Below are positions 7,481 through 14,828 of a DNA stretch of 17,404 nucleotides, in pieces. A program made the translations under genes and the position numbers. The notes below the pieces were generated by a model. That model was given only the letters and a program-made list of their open reading frames with translations. It did not search any database and was not told the DNA's origin. This DNA is from Mageeibacillus sp. UBA3781 (lineage in GTDB: Bacteria; Bacillota; Clostridia; Saccharofermentanales; Saccharofermentanaceae): assembly GCA_002368805.1 (NCBI GenBank), contig DFFH01000096.1, positions 1-17,404 of the forward strand. The letters run 5' to 3'. The first letter of the stretch is position 1. Every line of letters begins with the position of its first letter.

Positions 7481-9571
7481 TCACTCGGTTACGATAATAA
7501 TATTATCCCTTCCGGGCTTTTTGGGTGTCTGTGCATTATTCCTTTGAATAAATGCCAGGCACCCGTTTTTATCCATCGGACGTGCGTAGTAGAATCCCTG
7601 GATCCCATCCGGGCTGCACTCCGAGATCCACTGCGACTGCACGGTCGTCTCGCATCCGACGACCACCGACTCGATCTCGATCTTCTTAAGAACATCGATC
7701 GTGTTTTCAAAGAGAATGCGGCTTCGAGCCGACGTCTCCACTTCCTCCAGGACCGAGCGGTCGAGCTTGACGATCGAGAAAGGAAGCATCGAAAGCTTTA
7801 CGATATCGCCCTTTCCGAGGGCCAGATTATCGACTGCAAAACGGAATCCCATCGAGGCGAGTTCCTGCAGGTTTTCGATCATCAGGATGATCGATGTCAT
7901 CAGGGCATTCTCCGTGATCTCAAAAACGATCTTGCGGTACGGGATTCCGTACTCGTCGAGGATCGCGCTGACCTTCTTCGGGAACGAAGAGCTCGCCAGT
8001 TCCGTCACGGAGATATTTATGCCGACATATTCGATCTCGACATCGGTCGCACTCTTGATAAATTCACATGCTCTCCGGAGTACAAACTCATCGATCTGCG
8101 CAACCAGTCCGCGCTTCTCGGCGATCGGGATGAACTCCGATGCCGGCACATCTCCCCACTCGTCATGCGTAAATCTCGCGAGCGCCTCCACCTTCGTGTA
8201 TCGCCCTGTGGCGGTGGACAGGATCGGCTGGAAACGCACATCCAGAGTATCCTCGGCAAGTGCTTTTTCCAGAGAAGTCTCGAGCATCAGATGGCGCTCG
8301 ATCTTCGCAAGTTCTCTCTCGCTGACAGTCACGGTGTCGCCCTTCGGAACAGCCGGGAGCACGATCTCGACTGCCTTATAGAGATCCGATCCTTCGGCAA
8401 AAGAACTTGTCTCGGGCATTTCTGCGACGGTAAGAAGGAGATTGAGCTCGAGGCCGCGGATGTGCCAGGGGTTCTCGAATCTTTCGCGGAGAAGTTCAAG
8501 GATCTTCTCGTGTGTCTCCTCGCTGGTGCTGACAACGGCAAACTGGTTACTCATGAGGCGGAATGCCCATGCCGGCGGCAGTGTCCGCTCGAGGCGGCGC
8601 GCATCTCCGACAGTCTTTTCCGACTTTTCTTTCGCTTTCGGATCCGCGCCGTTTGTGCCTTCATAGACCTTCAGGTTCTTGCGGAGTCTGGCTCTCTCCT
8701 TCATATCCGGGGAGAATGTCGAAAGGAAATCCGCTACATTTTTCAGCGTCAAACTGCCGATCGTGTAGCCGAAGATCGAGTTGATGCGGCGGATATTCTC
8801 GACTTTCATGACGAGCACATAGTATCGCGCTTCGCGGTTGATAAGCTCGTCCATATAGGTCATCAGCGCATCGAGGTTAAGAAGTCCGGTCGTGTGGTCG
8901 ATCATGGACTCCGGCTTTTTCAGGGAAAGATATGCCAGAAGCATGCTCGTCGCGATCGCGATCGATGAAACATTCAGACGCGGCCAGGAAGCCTCGGCCA
9001 TGACGCTTCCGAGCGCCAAGAGGGAAATACCCGCCACCACGCGGAATCCTTTCTCCTGAAAAGCACTTTTCTTGGCAAGTCCGTAGATCACCGAAAAGAG
9101 TGCGGACAGGATCGTCAGAACGGAAAGGATCGGGAAATATTCGCCCTTATAGTAGTTGTCATTCTTATAGTAGATAAAGTGGTGTGTCAGAGGTGACAGA
9201 AGGATGATCGCGCCCACGACCGCTGTCGGAATGCTCATCAGCACGATCGACATGAGATTTCTTCTTTTCAGGCTTCTCGTGACCGAGATGGAGTGGAAGA
9301 TCATCAGAAGCGGGAACGAGAGCCGCAGCAGATAGAAGATCGTAAGAACGATATACCCGAGGACCGGCGGCACCGATGCGGAATTATTCACGACCATCGC
9401 CGAGAAAACTTCCAGGATCACATCCGCACAGGCAAAAAGGATCGCCGCCGTGAACATCTGATTTCTCTGCACCGGGATCTGGCGCTTGCTGAAAAAATGC
9501 AGTGCCAGGACAAGAAGAGAAAGCATCGCGCAGATGGGATAGGCATAGGAGATGATCAAGATATCATTCAC
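7481..9571 (-). CDS. Membrane protein with degenerate GGDEF and EAL domains (c-di-GMP related)
   Basis: 696-residue membrane signalling protein. Residues about 1-205 hold seven or so hydrophobic segments (7TM sensor type). The following domain starts DHTTGLLN, a GGDEF-domain hallmark, but the active loop is SNQFA at 341-345 instead of GGDEF, so diguanylate cyclase activity is unlikely. The EAL domain (about 420-680) keeps EAL at 462-464, NIS, EITE, KLD, the Glu of GCET and QGFYYARP, but the DDFG metal loop reads DNLA (Asp581, Asn582), replacing one metal-binding Asp. It could be a weak phosphodiesterase or a c-di-GMP receptor. The start is GTG 9571, with AGAAAGGA about 11 nt upstream; no better start is seen. 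It is divergent from the DUF2974 gene and contains AAAAGCACT at 8259 and 9059. Confidence 0.88.
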   Translation of the reverse strand: MNDILIISYAYPICAMLSLLVLALHFFSKRQIPVQRNQMFTAAILFACADVILEVFSAMVVNNSASVPPVLGYIVLTIFYLLRLSFPLLMIFHSISVTRSLKRRNLMSIVLMSIPTAVVGAIILLSPLTHHFIYYKNDNYYKGEYFPILSVLTILSALFSVIYGLAKKSAFQEKGFRVVAGISLLALGSVMAEASWPRLNVSSIAIATSMLLAYLSLKKPESMIDHTTGLLNLDALMTYMDELINREARYYVLVMKVENIRRINSIFGYTIGSLTLKNVADFLSTFSPDMKERARLRKNLKVYEGTNGADPKAKEKSEKTVGDARRLERTLPPAWAFRLMSNQFAVVSTSEETHEKILELLRERFENPWHIRGLELNLLLTVAEMPETSSFAEGSDLYKAVEIVLPAVPKGDTVTVSERELAKIERHLMLETSLEKALAEDTLDVRFQPILSTATGRYTKVEALARFTHDEWGDVPASEFIPIAEKRGLVAQIDEFVLRRACEFIKSATDVEIEYVGINISVTELASSSFPKKVSAILDEYGIPYRKIVFEITENALMTSIILMIENLQELASMGFRFAVDNLALGKGDIVKLSMLPFSIVKLDRSVLEEVETSARSRILFENTIDVLKKIEIESVVVGCETTVQSQWISECSPDGIQGFYYARPMDKNGCLAFIQRNNAQTPKKPGRDNIIIVTE

Positions 9572-9653
9572 GGATCGCGCATTCCTTTCTTCTCTTCTTT
9601 TCTTTTATTCTAACCGATTTACCGGCGGATTTCTATTCCACCGGCGGTACACG

Positions 9654-9662
9654 TGGTAAAAT
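9654..9662 (+). promoter_or_regulatory. Extended -10 promoter of the DUF2974 gene
   Basis: TGGTAAAAT fits TGnTANAAT and lies 59 bp before the chosen start at 9722. No clear -35 is seen. The resulting leader would contain AGTGCTTTT (9700-9708). Confidence 0.45.
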
Positions 9663-9721
9663 AGTAAATGGAAACAAGAAAGCCAAATGCACGGGGACAA
9701 GTGCTTTTGCAGAGGGATAAA

Positions 9722-10825
9722 ATGGGAACGATACTGGATTATACCAAGAAGGAAACGCGCACGTTTGACGAGTTTCCATTCAATCATATCGACGCACTCG
9801 TCTTCGCGGAGGCGACGTATTTCCAGTGGGAATACCCGCTCCACAACATTTGGACGCCGGAATGGCCGTACAAGGAATCCGATTCCATGCTGTTTTCGGA
9901 GATGCCCGCCTCGAAAGAAATGCCGCTGTTCGGGCAGTATGCAGCGGACACGCCAAACAATCTCAGGATGATCGATATTCTTCGGGAGAGTCCGCGGTAC
10001 AAGGACGTTTCCGTCTCGCATCTGTGTGCGCATACCAGCGACAAGGAACAGATCCAGTTCGCGGCAATGTGCTTCCATCTTCCCGGAGATGTCTGCTATA
10101 TCGCTTTCCGCGGGACCGACGGCACACTGATCGGCTGGAAGGAAGATTTCCAGCTGTCCTATCAGTATCCGGTTCCGGCGCAGGAAGAAGCCGGACGCTA
10201 TGTCAGCTTCCTTTCGCGCGAACTGCCGCCTAATGTGAAGTTCTATATCGGTGGCCACTCCAAGGGCGGGAACCTCGCCATCTACTCCGCGGCAAGCTGT
10301 TCAGATGCCACGAAGTCAAGGCTGCTCGGGATCTATTCCTTTGACGGGCCGGGGTTCTCTTTTAACCTTCACGAAACCGAAGAATACAAGAAGATCGGCG
10401 GGATCGTGCACCACCTCGTGCCTTCCGCATCCTTCGTCGGGATGCTTCTGCAGAGCGCGCCCGGCACCCGCTTCATCAAGAACAAAGCCGTCTGGCTGAA
10501 GCAGCATAGTCCTTTTACATGGGAGGTCGGCGAGGAAGACTTCGACTACGAGCCCGGCTGGGACATCAACGCCAAGAACAGGATCGTCGCTGTCAATTCC
10601 TGGCTCGCCGATCAGTCCTATGAAGAGCGCAAAAGTTTCACGGAAATGCTTTACCATATCGCCAGTTCGTCCGGTGCAGGTAACATCTTCCGTCCGGGGT
10701 CGAGCTGGGCAACCAAGATGTCGCGCATCCTCGAGGCCACCCGCGCCGTCGATGCAAAAGCCAGAGGCCGCCTAATCGAGACGCTGAAGCTGATGGTCCT
10801 GCTGTCGATCCGCGCACGCGGGTAA
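9722..10825 (+). CDS. DUF2974 / Mbeg1-like lipase-fold protein
   Basis: Predicted alpha/beta-hydrolase of the DUF2974 group, 367 residues. The start at 9722 is preferred over 9668: GAGGG at 9712-9716 precedes it by 5 nt, and the protein then begins MGTILDYTKK...FDEFPFNHIDAL, as family members do. AFRGTD at about 126-131 is the lipase-class-3-like oxyanion segment; GGHSKGG with Ser180 is the nucleophile elbow; FDGPGF follows. The substrate is unknown; relatives are annotated as lipase-like proteins found mostly in Firmicutes. No signal peptide is visible, so it is probably cytoplasmic. It stands alone between the divergent EAL gene and a repeat-rich intergenic region, with no clear terminator of its own. 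Confidence 0.87.
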   Translation: MGTILDYTKKETRTFDEFPFNHIDALVFAEATYFQWEYPLHNIWTPEWPYKESDSMLFSEMPASKEMPLFGQYAADTPNNLRMIDILRESPRYKDVSVSHLCAHTSDKEQIQFAAMCFHLPGDVCYIAFRGTDGTLIGWKEDFQLSYQYPVPAQEEAGRYVSFLSRELPPNVKFYIGGHSKGGNLAIYSAASCSDATKSRLLGIYSFDGPGFSFNLHETEEYKKIGGIVHHLVPSASFVGMLLQSAPGTRFIKNKAVWLKQHSPFTWEVGEEDFDYEPGWDINAKNRIVAVNSWLADQSYEERKSFTEMLYHIASSSGAGNIFRPGSSWATKMSRILEATRAVDAKARGRLIETLKLMVLLSIRARG

Positions 10826-10880
10826 CGATCTTTTCGAATAAAAAGTCCCAAGGATGAATCTTTTCGCAGGTTAGATTTCC

Positions 10881-11124
10881 GATTTCCAATAGATTTCCAA
10901 ATCGAGGGACGTTTTTGGAAATTCTATGGAAAAATCGAAGCGATGATTGCTTTTCGTGATGTTTTTCTCATATTTTTCCAAAACAGACCGCATTTGTGGA
11001 AATATTCTGGAAAAATCGGTGTGTTGAGTGCTTTTCGTGAAGGATTTCCAATAGATTTCCATTTCGAAGCGGATTTATGGAAAAATACTGGAAAAGCACT
11101 CTCAGAATTCTGGAAAAGCACTGT
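10881..11124. repeat. Three tandem copies of an 81-bp hairpin repeat
   Basis: The units are about 10881-10961, 10962-11042 and 11043-11124. The word TGGAAA recurs at 10916, 10997 and 11078, exactly 81 bp apart each time, and GATTTCCAATAGATTTCCA occurs identically at 10881 and 11043 (162 bp apart). Within unit 1 the left arm TTTCCAATAGATTTCCA is nearly the reverse complement of the right arm TGGAAATTCTATGGAAA, so each unit can fold as a hairpin. Units 1 and 2 share GCTTTTCGTGA at the right end. The copies have diverged from each other. Unit 2 carries AGTGCTTTT (11027), unit 3 carries AAAAGCACT twice (11092, 11114) and unit 1 has a one-mismatch copy. Confidence 0.8.
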
Positions 11125-11174
11125 CGCGCGACATGAGGCGGAATACCCGACAATACCAATTCATCTAAAAAGAC

Positions 11175-11214
11175 AAAAAAGGAGCTCTAAGCGAATGTTT
11201 TCACTTAGAGCTCC
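11175..11214 (-). terminator. Rho-independent terminator of the flotillin operon
   Basis: GGAGCTCTAAG (11181-11191) pairs perfectly with CTTAGAGCTCC (11204-11214) around a 12-nt loop. On the minus strand the stem is followed by TTTTTT (complement of 11175-11180), 22 bp after the flotillin stop codon. The plus strand has no T tract after the stem, so it acts in one direction. Confidence 0.9.
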
Positions 11215-11236
11215 GGTTCTGCTACTTATTCAGTTT

Positions 11237-12898
11237 TTATGCCTGAGTGTCATTCATCGGCGGATTCTTCTCCCAGATCGGAACCTGTGTTTCCGCTGCA
11301 GGAGCCTGCGGGGCGGCCTTCGCCGGCGCTACAGCTGCGGTCTGGGCCGGAGCTGCCGGAGCTGCTGCCTTTGCGGATTCTTCCGCCTTTGCCGTTTCAG
11401 AAACATTGGCTGACTCAAAAGCCTTCGGGGCTTCTACTGCTTCAGCTTCTTTTGCATCGTCAGACACTTCCTTCGCATCCGATGCGATTTCCTTGGCGTC
11501 TACTGCAGATACTACAGCGCCGTCTTCCGGCTTGTCCATCTTCTTTCCGAGGAACTCCGGAAGGTTCATGCCGGCCATCTCGAAGATCTCGTTCATCGGC
11601 GGAACACTCTTCATGAGGCCGGAGATGAAGTTCGCGGTGGAGCTTTTGCCGTCGGCACCTGCGCCGTTGCCGGAATCCCAAACCGTTACCTTGTCGATCT
11701 TCAGGTCGCGGATCGCTTCTACCTGGATCTTCATGAGGTCTTCCATCTTATCAGCGAGCATGAGCATCATTGCATTCTTCGCATCGCCACCGGCAGCGGC
11801 AACGATCTTCTCGAAACCTGCAGCCTGCTTGCTCAAGATCTCCTGCATACCACGAGCCTGCGCTTCCATCTTCGCATAGATAGCGTCCGCTTCACCGGCT
11901 GCCTGTCTTCTGATCTTTTCAGCCTCTGCTTCAGCAGCGAGCTCGATCTCTCTCTTTGTGATCTCAGCCTTAACGATAACGTCGGCTTCGAGAGTTGCCT
12001 TTTCACGGGCGGAACGGGAAAGCTCAGCTTCTTTCTCAGCAGCATACGCTTCTTCGAGTGCCTTAGCGGCCTGAACCTTCTCAGCTGCAATCGCCAGTCT
12101 CATCGCCTCAGCGGCTTTCTCACGGCGTACAGCCTCGGAATTAGCAACTTCGATCTTCGCATCGTTCTCACCACGGATAGCCAGGGAGTTTGCGGATGCA
12201 ACCTGGATTCTCTGATCCTTCTGGGCGAGAGCCTCACCGATAGAACCGTCTCTCTCCCTCTCAGCAACGTTCTTCTTCGCGTCGTTGATCGCCTTTGCAG
12301 CTGCCTCTTTACCAAGAGCGCTGATGTAGCCGGACTCATCGGAAATATCTGTTACGTTAACGTTGATCAGACGAAGACCGATCTTCTTAAGTTCTGTTTC
12401 CACGTTTCTGGAAACTGCTTCGAGGAACTTATCACGGTCTGTGTTGATCTCCTCAATGTCCATCGTCGCGATGACCAGACGGAGCTGACCGAAGATGATA
12501 TCCTTTGCGAGTTCCTGGATCTCTGAGAGTTTCAGGCCAAGGAGACGCTCGGCAGCATTCTGCATGACACCGGGTTCCGTGGAGATACCGACGGTAAAGA
12601 TAGACGGTACGTCGATACGGATGTTCTGACGTGACAGTGCCGAACGAAGGTCAACAGCGATCGAGATCGGCGTCAGGTCGAGGTACTGGTATGACTGGAT
12701 GATCGGCCAAACAAACGCAGCACCACCGTGAATACATTTCGATGAGCGCGCGGTGCCGTCCGCATTCTTACCAACCTTACCATAGATGACCATGATACGG
12801 TCAGACGGGCATTTTCTGTATCTTGAAAGAAAGATCAAGAACAGTGTGAACACCAGCAGAGCAATTACAACTAATAAGCAAATTACTTCAAATGGCAT
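11237..12898 (-). CDS. floT: Flotillin-like SPFH/band 7 membrane scaffold protein
   Basis: Membrane-anchored scaffold protein of 553 residues, the counterpart of B. subtilis FloT (YuaG), which organises functional membrane microdomains. It has one N-terminal hydrophobic segment (about 5-26), an SPFH domain (about 27-200; MVIYGKVG start, DVPSIFTVGIST, IEEINTDRDKF, GLRLINVNVTDI), and a long Ala/Glu-rich coiled coil with EA-repeats (about 200-360). A conserved C-terminal part around AAGGDAKNAMMLMLADKMEDL follows. The last 100 residues are an Ala/Glu/Pro-rich low-complexity tail, longer than usual for FloT. AGGAGG at 12907-12912 gives 8-nt spacing. It starts 25 bp after the NfeD-like gene, its usual partner, and ends 22 bp before a strong terminator. 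Confidence 0.93.
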   Translation of the reverse strand: MPFEVICLLVVIALLVFTLFLIFLSRYRKCPSDRIMVIYGKVGKNADGTARSSKCIHGGAAFVWPIIQSYQYLDLTPISIAVDLRSALSRQNIRIDVPSIFTVGISTEPGVMQNAAERLLGLKLSEIQELAKDIIFGQLRLVIATMDIEEINTDRDKFLEAVSRNVETELKKIGLRLINVNVTDISDESGYISALGKEAAAKAINDAKKNVAERERDGSIGEALAQKDQRIQVASANSLAIRGENDAKIEVANSEAVRREKAAEAMRLAIAAEKVQAAKALEEAYAAEKEAELSRSAREKATLEADVIVKAEITKREIELAAEAEAEKIRRQAAGEADAIYAKMEAQARGMQEILSKQAAGFEKIVAAAGGDAKNAMMLMLADKMEDLMKIQVEAIRDLKIDKVTVWDSGNGAGADGKSSTANFISGLMKSVPPMNEIFEMAGMNLPEFLGKKMDKPEDGAVVSAVDAKEIASDAKEVSDDAKEAEAVEAPKAFESANVSETAKAEESAKAAAPAAPAQTAAVAPAKAAPQAPAAETQVPIWEKNPPMNDTQA

Positions 12899-12923
12899 TT
12901 TCGTTTCCTCCTACTACTTCTTG

Positions 12924-13991
12924 TTAATTATGTTTGGTCACAATCAGTGTTGTACCCTTTGTAATACCGATCACCGTTACCGGAGTTCCGGTCGGGATCT
13001 TCTCGTCTTCGTCCGTGACCGCCTCAAATTCCTGAAGCTGGTCCTGGACCTCTACCATGACTTTACCGGGCTGCGCGCGCTTTCCCGGGATCGGGATATA
13101 CACTTCGCCGGTCTTGCCGAGCGCGAACTTTATATTCAGTGTACCATCCGACTGTATCTTCTGCATACCCCAGAGCGCCAGTCCCATAAGGAACATTCCC
13201 AGGAATCCGCAGGCAAATGCCAGGATCGCTGCGGCCCATACCGGAAGCCCGCCTTTCATGAACAGAAGTCCCGTCCATCCGAAGATAGAGAAGAATGCGA
13301 TGATGCCCTGCATCGTTACGAGTCGGAATCCGGAGCCGTGCACCTTGTCCGCATGGTCCACATACGTTCTTCCGTCCGGCAGATCCTGATCCGGGATTCC
13401 TACGTCCGGTCCGTGGATACCGCCTACGTGCGGTGCTGCCTCTGCAAGATAGATGTCACCTGTGTGGACATCGACCACAACCCCGCCCTGCACATCAGCA
13501 AACTCGTGTGCGATCGCTCCTACGTGTCCGGATCCGGCATCCATGTCGTGGCTGTACTCGTAGGAACCGTCATGTGTTACTTCGATTCCCGCATCTGATC
13601 CGTCCGCGCCAAAAGCACTTGTTCCGTCATGTACTGCGCCTCCTGTGACATCTCCGTGGACTCCACCGAAGTCGCCGTGTCCGATGCCGTGTCCGAAATC
13701 ATGTCCGACATCCCCGTGTCCTCCGAAGTCATGTCCCGCATGACCGAAATCATGGCCGCCATCTCCGAAGTCATGACCGACATCGTGGCTCATATCCATA
13801 TCATGTCCGTGACCGAAGTCGTGGCCATGTCCGCCGATATCGTGTCCGTCGAGGTCTCCCGCATGGGATGCTGCGCCGATCAGAAGAAGAATAAACTGGA
13901 AGATCAGCAGTACAGTAAACACGACGGCGATGCACGCGAATATCTGCTCCGGCAGATTCATCGCTTCAAACCAATTCGTAAGAAATTCCAT
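12924..13991 (-). CDS. NfeD-like membrane protein with His/Asp/Gly-rich loop
   Basis: Partner protein of the flotillin, comparable to B. subtilis YuaF (NfeD1b). The ATG at 13991 is chosen over 13997 because the AAGGAG site lies only 1 nt from 13997 but 7 nt from 13991; this gives 355 residues. Layout: one TM helix (about 16-38), then an extraordinary loop (about 42-122) with 17 histidines and five HDFG repeats. A weakly repetitive Asp/Gly/His segment follows to about 210, then two or three TM helices (IIAFFSIFGWTGLLF, AAILAFACGFLGMFLMGLAL), and a C-terminal OB-like NfeD domain (TGEVYIPIPG to the end). The His-rich loop could bind Zn, Ni or Cu, or respond to pH; that is inference. It sits between the DUF1836 gene (13 bp) and flotillin (25 bp) in one operon. 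It carries AAAAGCACT at 13611. Confidence 0.85.
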   Translation of the reverse strand: MEFLTNWFEAMNLPEQIFACIAVVFTVLLIFQFILLLIGAASHAGDLDGHDIGGHGHDFGHGHDMDMSHDVGHDFGDGGHDFGHAGHDFGGHGDVGHDFGHGIGHGDFGGVHGDVTGGAVHDGTSAFGADGSDAGIEVTHDGSYEYSHDMDAGSGHVGAIAHEFADVQGGVVVDVHTGDIYLAEAAPHVGGIHGPDVGIPDQDLPDGRTYVDHADKVHGSGFRLVTMQGIIAFFSIFGWTGLLFMKGGLPVWAAAILAFACGFLGMFLMGLALWGMQKIQSDGTLNIKFALGKTGEVYIPIPGKRAQPGKVMVEVQDQLQEFEAVTDEDEKIPTGTPVTVIGITKGTTLIVTKHN

Positions 13992-14004
13992 TTTCATTCT
14001 CCTT

Positions 14005-14529
14005 TCAAATCTCTGTTAAGAGTCTCTCCGCTTCTTTCTTCAGAACGATGGAAAGATGCGCCGTATAAAGTATCGTCAGAAGTCTTCGGATCTGTTCTTT
14101 GCTGGTCTTTCCGAAGTCGAAGCTCTCTGTATCGATAACCTTGGTCACGATGTCACTCAGCTTCGTTTCCGACCGGATCGGATCGACCGGCGCCATCGAG
14201 AGCAGTTTGCAAAAAGCACTATAGACCGTGCTGTCCTGGTCCGCCATCTTCAGAAGCGAGATGATCCCTTCGAGCGAGAAGACATCTTTAAAGTAGTTCA
14301 GGATCGCAAGCCGGATAAACTTGTCTCTGTTATACAGTTTCTTCACCGGCGACTCTACAAAACCGCGCTTGACCCAGTTCTGCACCGTGTGCGCCTCGAT
14401 CCCGAGGAGCCCTGTCACCTGACGAAGCTGCATGCCTTCCAGAAGAAACATCGGATCCAGAATCACATCCACATTTTTCAGATGATCTTTCGAAACACTG
14501 ATCAATGTACCCGGAAGATATTCACTCAT
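14005..14529 (-). CDS. DUF1836 helix-turn-helix protein, probable regulator
   Basis: Cytoplasmic protein of 174 residues that fits the DUF1836 family. A MerR-like helix-turn-helix lies at about 35-70 (LRQVTGLLGIEAHTVQNWVK then RGFVESPVKKLYNRDKF), followed by an all-helical part (FSLEGIISLLKMA onward). DUF1836 proteins are presumed DNA-binding regulators; few have been studied. A strong AAAGGAGG lies 8 nt before the ATG. Its TGA stop lies next to the AAGGAG that serves the NfeD-like gene, indicating tight coupling. As first gene of the flotillin operon, under a promoter with a palindrome in its spacer, it may be autoregulatory. It contains AAAAGCACT at 14212. Confidence 0.82.
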   Translation of the reverse strand: MSEYLPGTLISVSKDHLKNVDVILDPMFLLEGMQLRQVTGLLGIEAHTVQNWVKRGFVESPVKKLYNRDKFIRLAILNYFKDVFSLEGIISLLKMADQDSTVYSAFCKLLSMAPVDPIRSETKLSDIVTKVIDTESFDFGKTSKEQIRRLLTILYTAHLSIVLKKEAERLLTEI

Positions 14530-14611
14530 CTAAGATGCCTCCTTTCCCGCTATTCACCTTCTGTTCGGAGCACTTTTAAGGCATAGTGTTCCGATCGTCC
14601 GGATTGTGTAT

Positions 14612-14640
14612 ATAATATCACGTGGTCACATGACCGTCAA
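14612..14640 (-). promoter_or_regulatory. Near-consensus promoter of the DUF1836-NfeD-flotillin operon with spacer palindrome
   Basis: On the minus strand: -35 TTGACG (14640-14635), 17-bp spacer, -10 TATTAT (14617-14612), about 83 bp before the DUF1836 start. The spacer carries GGTCATGTGACC (14624-14635), an inverted repeat with only the two central bases unpaired, followed by CACGTG. A palindrome between -35 and -10 is a classic repressor site; the DUF1836 protein is an obvious candidate ligand, by inference. Confidence 0.7.
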
Positions 14641-14745
14641 GAGTGTTCGCGCGAACTTTACTTACTATCATATAATTCGATTTTCAAACCTTTCCTTTCA
14701 AAAAAGCACTTCTCCCCGCGGCCAGGTGCATTTCGAGCGGAAACG

Positions 14746-14773
14746 TTACTTTTCGGCATCTGAAATGTATAAT
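14746..14773 (+). promoter_or_regulatory. Promoter of the alpha/beta hydrolase gene
   Basis: Perfect -10 TATAAT at 14768-14773 with a weak -35 (TTACTT, 14746-14751, 16-bp spacing). The predicted transcript would begin near 14780, just before a hairpin at 14785. Confidence 0.55.
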
Positions 14774-14784
14774 AAGAGTATGTG

Positions 14785-14811
14785 GCAGGCAGTGTTTTTT
14801 CGTCTGCCTGC
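14785..14811 (+). promoter_or_regulatory. 5' leader hairpin ahead of the hydrolase gene
   Basis: GCAGGCAG (14785-14792) pairs perfectly with CTGCCTGC (14804-14811) around an 11-nt loop rich in T. It would sit at the very 5' end of the mRNA and directly before the GAGGAGGAG ribosome binding site, so it could stabilise the message or tune translation. Confidence 0.6.
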
Positions 14812-14828
14812 GAGGAGGAGTAGAGAGT

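Larger units (their letters stand above)
10826..11236. other. Repeat-rich intergenic region between convergent genes
   Basis: About 410 bp between the DUF2974 stop and the flotillin stop. It contains three tandem copies of an 81-bp imperfect-hairpin repeat (about 10881-11124), three exact AAAAGCACT words, and the flotillin operon terminator (11175-11214). The short ORFs here have no ribosome binding sites, and I do not call a gene. Confidence 0.7.
14530..14828. other. Divergent control region between flotillin operon and hydrolase gene
   Basis: About 300 bp with no gene. It holds the flotillin-operon promoter (14612-14640, minus), one AAAAGCACT (14702-14710), the hydrolase promoter (14746-14773, plus) and a hairpin in the hydrolase leader (14785-14811). 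The short ORF at 14606-14848 lacks a ribosome binding site and is not called. Confidence 0.7.

Noticed and set aside
7544..8968. 474-codon plus-strand ORF opposite the EAL gene
   Set aside because: It is the antisense shadow of a GC-rich gene with clear EAL motifs; its translation is rich in Arg, Asp, His and Leu with no recognisable domain and no ribosome binding site.
10871..11062. Minus-strand ORF with 27-residue repeats over the 81-bp units
   Set aside because: The period is a multiple of three, so any frame looks repetitive. No ribosome binding site precedes it, stops interrupt the third unit upstream, and the hairpin arms explain the repeat at DNA level.
13629..14138. 169-codon plus-strand ORF over the His-rich segment
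   Set aside because: Its repeated SEVMT/SEIM pattern is the complement of the HDFG codon repeats and it spans two minus-strand genes.
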